A DNA stretch of 58,902 bases from Streptococcus sp. 121 (GCF_016458205.1 NZ_JAEMED010000009.1:1-58902), one strand, 5' to 3'; shown: positions 41,016 to 51,901, numbered from the stretch's first letter. Translations and numbers: made by a program. Notes: generated from the sequence alone by a model not told the origin.

Positions 41016-42839
41016 ATGAATTTTGAGGAATTAAAGGCAAGGCAGGAGAAGATTCGAAATTTCTCTATTATTGCCCATATTGACCATGGGAAGTCGACGT
41101 TGGCGGACCGGATTTTGGAGGCAACGGAGACGGTTTCTAGTCGGGAGATGCAGGCGCAGCTTCTAGATAGTATGGATTTGGAGCGTGAGCGGGGGATCAC
41201 CATCAAGCTTAATGCTATTGAATTGAATTACACAGCTAAAGATGGCGAGACTTACATTTTTCACCTGATTGACACTCCGGGGCATGTGGACTTCACTTAT
41301 GAAGTTTCCCGTTCTTTGGCGGCTTGTGAGGGAGCTATTTTAGTGGTGGATGCGGCTCAAGGGATTGAGGCGCAAACCTTGGCCAATGTGTACCTGGCTT
41401 TAGACAATGATTTGGAAATTTTACCGGTCATTAATAAAATCGATTTGCCGGCTGCTGATCCTGAGCGCGTGCGGACCGAGGTTGAGGATGTTATTGGCTT
41501 AGATGCCTCTGAAGCGGTTTTGGCTTCTGCTAAAGCAGGTATTGGTATTGAAGAAATTCTAGAACAGATTGTGGAGAAGGTGCCAGCACCAGCGGGTGAT
41601 GTGGAAGCTCCGCTAAAAGCCTTAATTTTTGACTCTGTTTATGATGCTTACCGTGGGGTTATTCTTCAAGTTCGGGTTATGGACGGTGTGGTCAAGCCTG
41701 GGGATAAGATTCAATTGATGAGTAATGGTAAGACTTTCGATGTGACCGAAGTTGGAATCTTCACGCCAAAAGCGGTGGGGCGAGATTACTTGGCAACAGG
41801 GGATGTTGGTTACATTGCTGCGTCTATTAAGACTGTTCAGGATACCCGTGTCGGGGATACTGTGACCTTGGCTTCGAATCCAGCGGATGCGCCTTTGGAT
41901 GGTTACAAGCAGATGAATCCCATGGTCTTTGCGGGTCTTTACCCAATCGAGTCTAACAAATACAACGATTTGCGTGAAGCACTAGAGAAATTGCAACTGA
42001 ATGATGCCTCTCTTCAATTTGAACCAGAAACATCACAGGCCTTGGGCTTTGGATTCCGCTGTGGGTTCCTGGGGCTGCTCCATATGGACGTTATTCAAGA
42101 GCGTTTGGAGCGGGAGTTTAACATTGATTTGATCATGACAGCGCCATCGGTTATCTATCAGGTTAACCTAACAGATGGCGAAGTGATCGATGTCTCCAAT
42201 CCAAGTGAGTTCCCAGATCCAACTAAAATCGATTCGATTGAAGAGCCGTATGTGAAGGCGCAAATTATGGTTCCGCAAGAATTTGTTGGGGCTGTGATGG
42301 AGTTGGCTCAACGTAAGCGGGGAGATTTTGTGACCATGGATTACATCGATGAGAATCGTGTTAATGTCATTTACCAAATTCCGCTAGCTGAGATTGTTTT
42401 TGATTTCTTTGATAAATTGAAATCATCGACGCGTGGTTATGCTAGCTTCGATTATGAAATTTCGGAGTATCGGAAATCTCAATTGGTGAAAATGGATATT
42501 CTTCTCAATGGCGATAAGGTTGATGCCCTTAGCTTTATTGTCCACAAGGAATTTGCCTATGAACGTGGAAAAGTCATTGTTGAGAAGCTCAAGAAAATCA
42601 TTCCTCGCCAGCAGTTTGAAGTTCCAATTCAAGCGGCGATTGGCCATAAAATCGTGGCCCGTACTGATATAAAGGCCCTTCGGAAAAACGTCTTGGCCAA
42701 GTGTTATGGCGGTGATGTTTCTCGGAAACGCAAACTCTTAGAAAAACAAAAAGCTGGTAAAAAACGGATGAAAGCCATCGGATCAGTTGAAGTCCCTCAA
42801 GAAGCCTTCTTGAGTGTTCTATCCATGGATGACGAATAA
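41016..42839 (+). CDS. lepA: Elongation factor 4 (back-translocase)
   Basis: 607 residues from ATG 41016, the standard length (a GTG two codons earlier is the only alternative). G1 [13 protein letters not shown]3 [16 protein letters not shown]4 [16 protein letters not shown]-like domains II, III, V and the unique basic C-terminal domain ([28 protein letters not shown], read in two parts). Ribosomal GTPase acting on stalled or mistranslocated ribosomes. Own promoter. Confidence 0.96.
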   Translation: MNFEELKARQEKIRNFSIIAHIDHGKSTLADRILEATETVSSREMQAQLLDSMDLERERGITIKLNAIELNYTAKDGETYIFHLIDTPGHVDFTYEVSRSLAACEGAILVVDAAQGIEAQTLANVYLALDNDLEILPVINKIDLPAADPERVRTEVEDVIGLDASEAVLASAKAGIGIEEILEQIVEKVPAPAGDVEAPLKALIFDSVYDAYRGVILQVRVMDGVVKPGDKIQLMSNGKTFDVTEVGIFTPKAVGRDYLATGDVGYIAASIKTVQDTRVGDTVTLASNPADAPLDGYKQMNPMVFAGLYPIESNKYNDLREALEKLQLNDASLQFEPETSQALGFGFRCGFLGLLHMDVIQERLEREFNIDLIMTAPSVIYQVNLTDGEVIDVSNPSEFPDPTKIDSIEEPYVKAQIMVPQEFVGAVMELAQRKRGDFVTMDYIDENRVNVIYQIPLAEIVFDFFDKLKSSTRGYASFDYEISEYRKSQLVKMDILLNGDKVDALSFIVHKEFAYERGKVIVEKLKKIIPRQQFEVPIQAAIGHKIVARTDIKALRKNVLAKCYGGDVSRKRKLLEKQKAGKKRMKAIGSVEVPQEAFLSVLSMDDE

Positions 42840-42852
42840 CCAATGAATCTCA

Positions 42853-43016
42853 AAACTAGGATACTCGAAAAAATTTAAAAAAATGATAAGGAAGAGCGAT
42901 GATAGTTCAACAGGTTTGGGAACCTGTTGAATTTTATGGATAAGTCCTGAGCATACGTAATCAATAGGTTCATCAAGGAGGCATGACAAAGTCAGATTTT
43001 AAAATTTAATGAGTAT
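42853..43016 (+). repeat. Dispersed modular repeat, family R, copy R5 (long form)
   Basis: AACTAGGATACTCGAAAAA to AAAATTTAATGAGTAT. Contains the hairpin GTTCAACAGGTT / AACCTGTTGAA, like R3. Abuts the BOX-like element. Confidence 0.72.
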
Positions 43017-43196
43017 GATAATCAATGAAAATCAAAAATTAAACTAGGAAGTGAGCTTGCTGATAATACTTTCGAAGAAAGTTTCAAATAAGTACGGCAA
43101 AGTTGACAAAAACTTCGTTTCTTCAACTAGAATCTCAGACAGTCTCCTAGACTGTCTGACCTGACAACGGTTCAATTTGATTTTCAAAGAGTATGA
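43012..43196 (-). repeat. BOX-like element, copy B1
   Basis: Minus strand begins ATACTCTTTGAAAATCAA and ends TTTTTGATTTTCATTGAT, the inverted ends of streptococcal BOX-type elements. Internal hairpin CAGACAGTCTAGGAGACTGTCTG and a ACGAAG..CTTCG-like module. Same end motif at 55308. Confidence 0.65.
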
Positions 43197-43213
43197 ATAA
43201 CCAAGGAAGAGTG

Positions 43214-43240
43214 GGGTGGGCATAAGCCCACCCGCTTTTT
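43214..43240 (+). terminator. GC-rich terminator hairpin
   Basis: GGGTGGGC-ATAA-GCCCACCC then GCTTTTT, only 13 bases before the aminopeptidase start. Confidence 0.65.
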
Positions 43241-43255
43241 ACAAAGGAGAAAATG

Positions 43256-44290
43256 ATGAAAATTGTAGCCTATCTTAAAAACTTACTCGCTATTCCTTCC
43301 CCAACTGGTTTTACCCAGGATGTAGTGACCTATTTGGTGGAGACTTTGGAAAACCTGGGTTTGCAACCTCAAGTCAGCCCCAAAGGGAATGTCTTAGTAA
43401 CTTTGAAGGGAAAAGAGGAAGGGCCTGCTCGTCTTTTGACAGCCCATGTGGATACCTTAGGGGCGATGGTTCGGGCCGTTAAACCGGATGGTCGTTTGAA
43501 GTTGGACCGGGTTGGTGGCTTCCCCTGGAATATGATTGAAGGGGAGAACTGTCTGGTACATTTGGCGGATGGGTCGACGGTTTCAGGCACAATTCTGCTA
43601 CACCAAACCTCTACCCATGTCTATAAGGATGCAGGGACTCTTGAGCGGAGCCAAGATAATATGGAAGTTCGCTTGGATGCCAAGGTGACCAAGGCAGAAG
43701 AGACTCAAGCTTTGGGGATTCAGATTGGCGATTTTGTTTCCTTTGATCCACGGACTCAAGTGACGGAGACAGGTTTTGTCAAGAGTCGTTTTTTGGATGA
43801 CAAGGCCAGTGTTGCGATTTTGTTAGCGCTCTTGGAACAGATTCAATCTGAAGGAATTCAGCTTCCAGTAACCACCCACTTTATGTTCTCAACCTTTGAA
43901 GAGGTCGGTCATGGAGCTAATTCGTCCATCCCAGACCAGGTAGTGGAATATCTAGCTGTGGATATGGGAGCCATGGGTGATGACCAAGCCACGGATGAAT
44001 ACACAGTTTCCATTTGTAGCAAGGATGCAACAGGTCCCTATCATTATGGCTTCCGTCGCCAGCTAGAAGCCCTGGCTCAGGAATTTGATATTCCCTACAG
44101 AATTGATATTTATCCCTTCTATGGCAGTGATGCTTCGGCAGCTATGAGGGCTGGTTGGGAAGTGCGCCACGCTTTAATCGGTCCGGGGATCGAGTCGAGC
44201 CATTCTTATGAACGCACCCATGTCGATTCGTTGACGGCCACCTTTGATTTGATTTTCCGCTATCTCCAATCTCCTCTAATGGAAGGTTAA
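43256..44290 (+). CDS. M42-family aminopeptidase (glutamyl aminopeptidase/TET type)
   Basis: 344 residues (second ATG of an ATGATG pair, 5 bases after AAAGGAGA). Metal and catalytic motifs: TAHVDTLGAMVRA (His, Asp), FLDDKASVA (bridging Asp), TFEEVGHGAN (Glu base and ligand), AVDMGAMGDDQ (Asp), and IESSHSYERTH (His). Forms a large dodecameric cytosolic peptidase in the family. Two bases separate it from rexB, so it is the first gene of that transcript. PepA is a likely streptococcal name; substrate preference is not readable. Confidence 0.88.
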   Translation: MKIVAYLKNLLAIPSPTGFTQDVVTYLVETLENLGLQPQVSPKGNVLVTLKGKEEGPARLLTAHVDTLGAMVRAVKPDGRLKLDRVGGFPWNMIEGENCLVHLADGSTVSGTILLHQTSTHVYKDAGTLERSQDNMEVRLDAKVTKAEETQALGIQIGDFVSFDPRTQVTETGFVKSRFLDDKASVAILLALLEQIQSEGIQLPVTTHFMFSTFEEVGHGANSSIPDQVVEYLAVDMGAMGDDQATDEYTVSICSKDATGPYHYGFRRQLEALAQEFDIPYRIDIYPFYGSDASAAMRAGWEVRHALIGPGIESSHSYERTHVDSLTATFDLIFRYLQSPLMEG

Positions 44291-44292
44291 AC

Positions 44293-47200
44293 ATGAAAGT
44301 AATTTACACTTCAATCCGGGCCAATCTGGTTAAGGATTTGGTTCAGGAAGCTTTGGACCTGGAATCCAAAGGTTACCGTGTCTTTTACATTGCTCCCAAC
44401 TCCCTGTCTTTCGAAAAAGAAAGACAGGTTTTGGCATGTCTGCCCAAAAAGGCTTCTTTTGGCATTACGGTGACCCGTTTCCAACAAATGACCCGCTACT
44501 TGCTGCTGGATCAGGAGACGGAAGTCCAGCGCTTGGATGATTTGGGACTGCAATTACTGATTTATCGGGTATTACAGACTTTGCCCTTAGACCAGTATCG
44601 AGCTTATGGACGGATTCGGAAGGATCCAGGATTTGTGCAGGAAGTTGCCAAGCTGTATAAAGAATTGCAGGAAGCCCGGATGAGTCTGGAGGATTTGAAC
44701 TATTTGGACAATCCGGCAAAAGCCCATGATTTGCAGCTGATTTTTCAAGCGTTAGATGAAAGTATGGTTACTGAAGGCTATCTGCCTGCAACGGCCTTGT
44801 CCGATTTCATCAGTAAGCTAGAATCTGGCCGTTTGGATTCAAGTTTGGACAAGGTAGCCCTGGTTATTGATGGTTTCACCCGTTTTTCTGCTGAGGAAAA
44901 GCACCTATTGGGGCTCTTGCATCGCAAGGGTTGTCCCATTGTCGTTGGGACTTATGCCAGCGGACGTGCACGGAAGCAGCAGTACCTTGAAGGAAATCTC
45001 TATCAAGCCAGTGTGGAATTTCTTCAAGATCTAGGGAGGGATTTTCAGGCTCAGATTGTGGAAGGTTCTGCTGGAGTTCAAGATGCCTTTCAAGAACTAA
45101 CGGATAGGCTAGAAATTTTTTATGAATTTGGTCCTAAACAGGACCTGCCTCCGCTAGAGGTCCCTCTTTTCTTACATAAATGGGGAAATCCACAAGCGGA
45201 AGTCGAATGGGTGGCACGGCAGATTCGCCGTCTCCTAGCAGATGGTTACCGTTATAAGGAAATCCGCTTGCTCTTGGGGGATGTGGAGACCTATGCTCCG
45301 CAGGTAGCGACTATTTTTGATCGCTATCAAATCCCCTTCTATATCGGTCGCCGGGAAGCCATGTCTGACCATCCTCTCATTCACTTTGTGGAGTCCCTGG
45401 AAAGTTTGGTTCGTCGGCATTTTCGTCGAGAGGATTTGACCAATCTGTTGCAGACAGGCCTATATGGAAGTTTAGAGACTGAAGATTTGGACCAGTTGGA
45501 ATCCTATCTGCGTTTTAGTGACACCAATGGTTTGAAGGTCTTGCAGCGGACCTTTACCTCCAATGACGGAGATCGCTACAATTTGGACAGGCTTAACAAC
45601 ATCCGTGATGCGATTCTAACGCCCCTTCTTCCTTTTGTCAAAGCCAAAAAACAAAAAGGGGCAAGTCTCCTCAAGAAATTTCGAACTCTGTTAGAGGAAA
45701 TCGCTTTGCCAGCCAATCTGGCCCGGTTAAGTCAGAGCTTGGACTTGCGGGAGCAGGAGCAGCAGGCTGAGGTCTGGAAAGTCTTTACGGACTTGTTTGC
45801 ACAAATGGATCAGTTGGTGGGAGATACCCCACTGACAGTAGCAGAATTCTTGGAACTATGGCGGGCTGGGATCCAGTTGGCCAGTTATCGGACGGTGCCA
45901 GCTACGGTTGATGTGGTTCAGGTTCAGTCTTATGATTTGGTCCAGCCGTTGGTGGCCAAGCAGGTCTTTGCCATCGGCTTAGCGGAGGATTTCTTCCCTA
46001 AAGAAGGGGGAGAAATAGGGCTTCTGACCATTGAAGAAAAGGAAAAACTCAATCAACATGTGGATCAAGGGCAAGCGTTGATGATTCCTTGGCGAGAAAA
46101 TGGGCCTAAGAATCATTTTACCGCCCTGTCTCTCTTAAATGCGGCAGAGGAAGCCCTGTATCTAACTTGTCCAGGTCAGATTGATAATAGTGAAAAGCGG
46201 CCCTCTCCTTACCTGCAAGTCCTAGGGAAATTTGGCATTCAGTGGACAGAGTCACACGAGCAAGGTCGAACTCCGGATGATATCGGTTCCTATCAAGGAC
46301 TCCTGTCCCAAGTAGTGGATCTTTATCAGGAAGGCATTCAGGTGGAGTGGAAGGCGGAGGAAGAATCCTATTGGAAGGCCATGATTCGACACCTGCGTCG
46401 TCATTTGGCTCAAGAAGGATTCAGTCTGCCTGGTTTGACCTACCAGGTTCAGAGTCGTCCCTTACAGGAGGAGACCTTGGCTCGACTCTATCCACAAGAT
46501 CAAGGTCTCAAGTTGTCTGTTTCCAGCTTGACTGACTATTACAAGAATCCTTATTCCTACTACCTCAAACATGTGCTTCGGTTACGAGAAGAAGGCAGTA
46601 TTCACCCAGATGCACGGATTCATGGCCAGTACATGCACCAAATTTTTGAGGAATATTTTGAGTATTTATCTGATGGAGAACCGGCACAAGCCTTACAAAG
46701 AGCGATTGAAACAGTGAATCAAGAAGCCTATGTGCGCTACCGGTATGGTTTGGACGGTGAAAGTCGTTTTTCTCAACGAATTTTGTTGGATATTGTTCGG
46801 ACATCGGCCAAAACTTTGGAAGCACCTGTCACGGAAACTCTGGAGGAAGAGCTATATTTCCACTACCTCCTATCACCTCAAGACAAGCTCTATGTGAGCG
46901 GGGTTATCGATCGCATTGACCAGCTTCAAGGAACCTCGATTAAAGGGGTGGTAGACTACAAGTCAGCGAATCAGAGCTTTTCTTATCAAGATTTTTACAA
47001 TGGTCTGAACTCTCAGCTGGTGACCTACCTCGATTACCTGTCCAAGGATCAGGTTTTTGGAGCCATGTATTTCCATCTCAACAATCCTTTGATTTCCTTT
47101 AAAAAACAAGAAGAATCCGGTCAGTATCTAGCTCAAGCCATGAAAGAATTTACCTACAAGGGCCTCTTCTTGAGCAAGGAGAAAGATCGGTTGACGGATC

Positions 47201-47520
47201 AATATTTGCTGAAAAGCGGTCGCAAGGACTTTACCTTAGAGGAAGAAGAACTGGCTCTGCTCCTAGCCTATAATCGTCTGCTCTTCCAAAAGGCTGGTCA
47301 AGCCATCCGGCAAGGGCAATTTCCTGTCCACCCCATTAGTGAAGATGGTCAATCGGTGCGCGCTTATGTCGACCAGTACAAGGCCATTACTCAGTTTGAA
47401 ACACCCTATCATTACCAGAACTTACGAATTCTGGACCAGTTAGAAGGGGGCGCCAACAAGGAGGACTGGCTGGCAAAAATTCGTCAAGAATTGGATATGC
47501 AAATGCAGGAGGAGGAATAA
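44293..47520 (+). CDS. rexB: ATP-dependent helicase/nuclease subunit B (RexB/AddB)
   Basis: 1075 residues. The N terminus (MKVIYTSIRANLVKDLVQEAL) lacks the GxxGxGKT Walker A of AddB from Bacillus, as expected for streptococcal/lactococcal RexB. C-terminal RecB-type nuclease with KGVVDYKSAN (about residue 875) and LNSQLVTYLDYL. With RexA it resects double-strand ends up to Chi for recombination and processes phage or foreign DNA ends. Stop and the next start are separated by one base. Confidence 0.94.
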   Translation: MKVIYTSIRANLVKDLVQEALDLESKGYRVFYIAPNSLSFEKERQVLACLPKKASFGITVTRFQQMTRYLLLDQETEVQRLDDLGLQLLIYRVLQTLPLDQYRAYGRIRKDPGFVQEVAKLYKELQEARMSLEDLNYLDNPAKAHDLQLIFQALDESMVTEGYLPATALSDFISKLESGRLDSSLDKVALVIDGFTRFSAEEKHLLGLLHRKGCPIVVGTYASGRARKQQYLEGNLYQASVEFLQDLGRDFQAQIVEGSAGVQDAFQELTDRLEIFYEFGPKQDLPPLEVPLFLHKWGNPQAEVEWVARQIRRLLADGYRYKEIRLLLGDVETYAPQVATIFDRYQIPFYIGRREAMSDHPLIHFVESLESLVRRHFRREDLTNLLQTGLYGSLETEDLDQLESYLRFSDTNGLKVLQRTFTSNDGDRYNLDRLNNIRDAILTPLLPFVKAKKQKGASLLKKFRTLLEEIALPANLARLSQSLDLREQEQQAEVWKVFTDLFAQMDQLVGDTPLTVAEFLELWRAGIQLASYRTVPATVDVVQVQSYDLVQPLVAKQVFAIGLAEDFFPKEGGEIGLLTIEEKEKLNQHVDQGQALMIPWRENGPKNHFTALSLLNAAEEALYLTCPGQIDNSEKRPSPYLQVLGKFGIQWTESHEQGRTPDDIGSYQGLLSQVVDLYQEGIQVEWKAEEESYWKAMIRHLRRHLAQEGFSLPGLTYQVQSRPLQEETLARLYPQDQGLKLSVSSLTDYYKNPYSYYLKHVLRLREEGSIHPDARIHGQYMHQIFEEYFEYLSDGEPAQALQRAIETVNQEAYVRYRYGLDGESRFSQRILLDIVRTSAKTLEAPVTETLEEELYFHYLLSPQDKLYVSGVIDRIDQLQGTSIKGVVDYKSANQSFSYQDFYNGLNSQLVTYLDYLSKDQVFGAMYFHLNNPLISFKKQEESGQYLAQAMKEFTYKGLFLSKEKDRLTDQYLLKSGRKDFTLEEEELALLLAYNRLLFQKAGQAIRQGQFPVHPISEDGQSVRAYVDQYKAITQFETPYHYQNLRILDQLEGGANKEDWLAKIRQELDMQMQEEE

Positions 47521-47521
47521 G

Positions 47522-50500
47522 ATGAAACCTGTACCGTTTTTAAAGACAGAAGAGATTCGCCTCTTGCAAGAAAAAGAGGCACAGCTGCAAACCGACCGCA
47601 AACGGACTCCTGAACAGATTTTAGCCATTTATAGCTCTGGCCAAAATATCTTGGTTTCGGCTTCGGCAGGGTCTGGTAAGACCTTTGTGATGGTTGAGAG
47701 GATCATGGATCAGCTTAGCCGTGGTATTGGGATTGATCAGCTGTTTGTATCGACCTTTACGGTAAAAGCTGCTGGCGAACTCAAGGAACGGCTTCAAGCC
47801 AAGTTAACGGAAAAATTATCGGACCAGAACTTAAGTCCTGTTTTACGGGAGCACTTACTGCGTCAGCGACAACTCTTGCCTCACAGCGATATTGGCACTA
47901 TGGATGCCTTTAACCAGAAGCTGCTTTCAAGAGAGGGCTACCGCCTGAGTGTCAGTCCTAATTTTCGGATTCTCTCCGACCCTAGTGAACTGCTCCAATT
48001 TCAGAAGGAGGTCTTTGCGCAAGTCTTTGAACGCTATAGTTCTGGTTCAGGAGAAGAGGACTTTTACAATCTGGTTACTAATTTCACGGGCCAAGCCAAG
48101 GATATCTCCGGTTTCCGTAGGGTAGTTTATGACCTGGCTGAGTTTATGGATGCCTTGCCCCAACCGCTGGAATGGTTAGAACTGGCGGTAAATCCTCAGG
48201 AAAGTCAGGATTTACGGCAAATCTCACGGGAGTTATATCCAAGCTTGGCGGCTGACTGTTGGACGGCTGCTGATCAAATCTACGACCTCACACAAGATCC
48301 GGATTATAAAATGTTCAAAAAGAATGGCAAGAAAACGGCTGCCTTTCTCAAACATGAACAGATGATGGAAGAATTGCGCGCCTTGGCTCAAGGTCTGGAT
48401 TCGACACTATCATGGGCAGAACTGGAAGAGGAGCTTAGCCAGATTTTATCTCTCCTTCCCAAAACAGGGGTGATTACTGTGGCTGGGGTGAAATACGATT
48501 TTCTCAAGACCATTGTGGACCAAGTTCAAGGGCTGCAATCCCTACCCTTTATCTTGGAACAAGAAGCAAACGTCGTTGAGATACTTGATGCTCTTAAGCG
48601 CTTTGTGAGGGATTATTATCAGGCCCTCCACCAGGCTAAATTGGCCGAAAATGCCTTTACCTTTAGTGATGTCAGTCACCTAGTGCTGCAGCTTTTGCGG
48701 GAATTTCCAGATTTACGTGAGGAGTTAGTGGCGACCTATCATGAAATTATGATTGACGAGTACCAGGATACCAACTCCCTACAAGAGGAAGTGTTGGAAC
48801 TCATCTCTAGTGGTCACAACCGTTTTATGGTGGGGGATATTAAACAGTCCATTTACCGTTTTCGCCAGGCTGAACCTGAAATTTTTAACCAGAAGTTTAA
48901 GTTGTACCAAGACAATCCTCAGGCTGGACAGTTGATTTTGCTCAAGGAGAACTTCCGGAGCCAAGAGTCTATTTTACAAGCGACCAATGGTCTTTTCAAA
49001 CACCTGATGGACGAGGAAGTTGGGGAAATTGACTACAATCAGGTTCATTATTTGGTTGCCGGAAGTGCTGGTCAGAAGCAAGCGGATTTGCAAGCTCAAG
49101 CCCAGTGTTTGATCTTTGATCAAGAAAGCGAAGGCATTTTAAATGAAGGCCATGTCTTGCTTTCTCAGATTCAGGATCTTCACAATTCCGGTGTTCCTTA
49201 TAAAGACATGTGTGTCTTGGTTGAAAGTCGAACCCGCAATAAGACCTTGGTGGACCTCTTCCAGCAATGGCAGATTCCCCACCTTGAGGATCAGGGTCAG
49301 GGTTCCTACCTCCAAGCCGTTGAGGTGATGGTCATGTTGGATACCTTGCGGACTCTGCACAATCCCTTGCAGGATTATGCCCTCTTGGCTCTCCTTAAAT
49401 CGCCCATGTTCGGTTTTGATGAGGATCAATTGGCCCGCATAGCCTTGCAAGAGCAGGAAGTTTCTCTTTCCTTTTTTGAAAAAATGAAAAAAGCCCATGC
49501 AGGTACAGGGGCTGCGCCAGACTTAATGGAGACGGCCCTTCAGGAGAAAATCAGTCTTTTCTTGGAGTATCTGAATTTCTGGCGGGATTATGCGAAATTG
49601 CATAGTCTCTATGACTTGATTTGGAAAATTTACAATCAGCGACACTACTATGATTATGTTGGAGCTTTGCCGGATGGGGCCAAGCGGCAAGCCAATCTTT
49701 ATTCCTTAGCCTTGCGGGCTCGGCAATTCGAGCAAGGTGGCTATAAGGGCTTAGCTCGCTTTATCGACCGCATTGAAAAAATCCTTGCGGCGGACAAGGA
49801 CTTGGCGGATGTGGTCACGGAAGTGGACGAGGATGCAGTTCAAATCCTGACAATCCATAAGAGTAAGGGGTTGGAGTTCCCTTATGTCTTTATCTACAAT
49901 TTAGACAAGGATTTTAATAGCGAGGATTCTAAGGGACGGATGCTCCTGAGTCGGGATTTGGGAATTGGGATTCAGTCTGTCAAGGTGCTGGAGACTCCCA
50001 ATGATAAGCCCAACCATCTGCAATCCGTTCGTCTGTCTCTTCCTTCTTTGAATTATCAGCGAATTCGACAGGAGAAACGACGGCAGACTCTGTCAGAAGA
50101 AATGCGACTTTTATATGTAGCCATGACCCGGGCCGAGAAGCAACTCTTTTTGATTGGAAGAGGGAAGCGGAGTAAGTTGGAAGATGCTTACCCAGGAATC
50201 GGTCCAAGTCAGTTTTTAGCAGCCAATGACCGTCTGAGCTATAAGAATTTTCAAGATTGGGTCTTGGCGGTTGCGTCTGCCTTTCCTAGCTTTAAACAGG
50301 AAATGGCTGTAACCTTCCTAGGACAGGAGGATCTGAACTTACAAGAGCCACAAGAGACAGTTCCGACTCTACCCGTGGATCCGGATGACCTAACAGCCAA
50401 CCGCCAGTCAGAGGATTTGACCCGTGCTTTGGAGATTATTGAGAATGTAGATCGTCTGAATAGTCTCTACCAGGCAGCTATCCAGTTACCAACCGTGCGA

Positions 50501-51124
50501 ACTCCTAGTCAGGTTAAGGATCTTTATCAACCAGTCTTTGATCAAGAAGGTGTGGCTTATATGGAGCCGGCACAGGCTATGCCTCTGGACTTTCCTTTGC
50601 CAGAACTTGGTCGGAAGAAGTCAGCCATTAAAGCGAGTCAGATTGGGTCGAGCCTCCATGCCTTTATGCAAGGTTTAGATTTATCCCAAGGAAGAGTGGA
50701 TCAAGAGGTTCTGGAGGAGCGTCTGGCTCAGATGAAATTGGAGCCAGCTTTGGCTAAGGCTTTGCCCTTGAATAAGGTTATGGACTTTTTCCAAACAGAA
50801 CTGGGGCAACTCTTTTTAGCCAACCCTTCTCGACTCCACAGGGAAGCCCCTTTTGCCATGTTGCAGAAAGATCCAGCTAGTGGTGAGGAATTTGTAGTTC
50901 GGGGGATTTTAGATGGGTATCTCTTGTTTGAAGATGAAATTATTTTATTTGACTACAAAACAGACCGTTATCGGAATCCAGCTCGACTTGTCGATCGTTA
51001 CCGTGGTCAGATGGCCTTGTATGCCCAAGCTCTGAAACAAGCTCATGGAATCAACAAGATTCAATCGTATCTGATTCTTTTGGGAGGAAAGGAGATTCAA
51101 GTGATTCCTATCGGGAATTCCTAG
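47522..51124 (+). CDS. rexA: ATP-dependent helicase/nuclease subunit A (RexA/AddA)
   Basis: 1200 residues. UvrD-type helicase: Walker A SASAGSGKTFV (about residues 45-55), Walker B MIDEYQDTNSLQEE, motif III VGDIKQSIYRFRQ, motif V TIHKSKGLEFPYVF, motif VI EEMRLLYVAMTRAEKQL. C-terminal nuclease EIILFDYKTDRYRN and GQMALYAQAL. Complete. Partner of RexB in end resection and SOS-independent repair. Confidence 0.95.
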   Translation: MKPVPFLKTEEIRLLQEKEAQLQTDRKRTPEQILAIYSSGQNILVSASAGSGKTFVMVERIMDQLSRGIGIDQLFVSTFTVKAAGELKERLQAKLTEKLSDQNLSPVLREHLLRQRQLLPHSDIGTMDAFNQKLLSREGYRLSVSPNFRILSDPSELLQFQKEVFAQVFERYSSGSGEEDFYNLVTNFTGQAKDISGFRRVVYDLAEFMDALPQPLEWLELAVNPQESQDLRQISRELYPSLAADCWTAADQIYDLTQDPDYKMFKKNGKKTAAFLKHEQMMEELRALAQGLDSTLSWAELEEELSQILSLLPKTGVITVAGVKYDFLKTIVDQVQGLQSLPFILEQEANVVEILDALKRFVRDYYQALHQAKLAENAFTFSDVSHLVLQLLREFPDLREELVATYHEIMIDEYQDTNSLQEEVLELISSGHNRFMVGDIKQSIYRFRQAEPEIFNQKFKLYQDNPQAGQLILLKENFRSQESILQATNGLFKHLMDEEVGEIDYNQVHYLVAGSAGQKQADLQAQAQCLIFDQESEGILNEGHVLLSQIQDLHNSGVPYKDMCVLVESRTRNKTLVDLFQQWQIPHLEDQGQGSYLQAVEVMVMLDTLRTLHNPLQDYALLALLKSPMFGFDEDQLARIALQEQEVSLSFFEKMKKAHAGTGAAPDLMETALQEKISLFLEYLNFWRDYAKLHSLYDLIWKIYNQRHYYDYVGALPDGAKRQANLYSLALRARQFEQGGYKGLARFIDRIEKILAADKDLADVVTEVDEDAVQILTIHKSKGLEFPYVFIYNLDKDFNSEDSKGRMLLSRDLGIGIQSVKVLETPNDKPNHLQSVRLSLPSLNYQRIRQEKRRQTLSEEMRLLYVAMTRAEKQLFLIGRGKRSKLEDAYPGIGPSQFLAANDRLSYKNFQDWVLAVASAFPSFKQEMAVTFLGQEDLNLQEPQETVPTLPVDPDDLTANRQSEDLTRALEIIENVDRLNSLYQAAIQLPTVRTPSQVKDLYQPVFDQEGVAYMEPAQAMPLDFPLPELGRKKSAIKASQIGSSLHAFMQGLDLSQGRVDQEVLEERLAQMKLEPALAKALPLNKVMDFFQTELGQLFLANPSRLHREAPFAMLQKDPASGEEFVVRGILDGYLLFEDEIILFDYKTDRYRNPARLVDRYRGQMALYAQALKQAHGINKIQSYLILLGGKEIQVIPIGNS

Positions 51125-51179
51125 CAAGGTCTCCCCATTTTCTAGCATTTATGCTAAACTAGTAAGGAGGAGGTGGACC

Positions 51180-51659
51180 ATGATAAAAATTTTTGGTCAA
51201 GTACGCTACCATTGGCAGCCCCAACTATCCATCCTGATTATCTATTGGTCACTCTCTTTAGTTCCTATTTTTTTGGGTTTGGCTTTGATGTATGAAAGTT
51301 CACGGATTCCAATGGTGGTTTTGTCGTCCTTTGTACTGTTTATGATTTTAATGGGCATTGGATTTCACCGGTATTTTACCATCTATGACTCAGGAACGTT
51401 ACGGATTATCTCCGCTAACCCCTTCCATCCTTCTAGATTAGCTATTGACCAGATACAAAAAATAGAGGTGACCAAAACCTCTATTACCCTTTATTTATTT
51501 GGCCAAGAAAAAGGCTTGACCTATTATATGCGAAAATGGCCCAAGAAGTATTTTGTTAATGCCTTGGCGTTGAACCCTCATTTCAGGGGGGAGGTCGTTC
51601 TAACAGACCATCTCATCCACTTGGATTATTATGAGGTCTATTACCAGGACAAGGGTTAG
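51180..51659 (+). CDS. ebsA: EbsA-family membrane protein
   Basis: 159 residues. Two membrane helices (about 18-40 and 44-64), then a soluble PH-like beta-rich part (TIYDSGTLRIISANPFHPSRL, KTSITLYLFGQEKGLTYYMRKWPKKYFV). Matches the EbsA-type small protein found beside ferredoxin and cmk in streptococci. Function unclear. Strong ribosome site AAGGAGGAGG. Its stop overlaps the convergent ferredoxin stop by 4 bases. Confidence 0.75.
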   Translation: MIKIFGQVRYHWQPQLSILIIYWSLSLVPIFLGLALMYESSRIPMVVLSSFVLFMILMGIGFHRYFTIYDSGTLRIISANPFHPSRLAIDQIQKIEVTKTSITLYLFGQEKGLTYYMRKWPKKYFVNALALNPHFRGEVVLTDHLIHLDYYEVYYQDKG

Positions 51660-51847
51660 TGTTCGATGGCCTTTGTTGGGCATTCTTTAATAGCCTGGAT
51701 TAGGCCTGGGTCAGAGTCTAGATCTAGACTAAGTTCGTCTGTTTGGTAGAATTTAACGATACCATTGTCATGGTAGTCAAAAACATCGGAGTAAGTTTGG
51801 CAAAGGCCGCATGCGATGCAGCGTTCAGGTATAAGTGTAACTTTCAT
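51656..51847 (-). CDS. [4Fe-4S] ferredoxin
   Basis: 63 residues. Cluster ligands CIACGLC (about 10-16) and a later Cys in IKECPTKAI (about 55), giving one 4Fe-4S cluster of the Fer4_13 type. The two other cysteines of a second cluster are absent. Electron carrier; partner unknown. Convergent overlap with ebsA. Confidence 0.9.
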   Translation of the reverse strand: MKVTLIPERCIACGLCQTYSDVFDYHDNGIVKFYQTDELSLDLDSDPGLIQAIKECPTKAIEH

Positions 51848-51901
51848 AGTTCTATTGTATAGAGAATAGGGCTAAAAAACAAGAAGAAGAGGTAGATTGT
51901 T

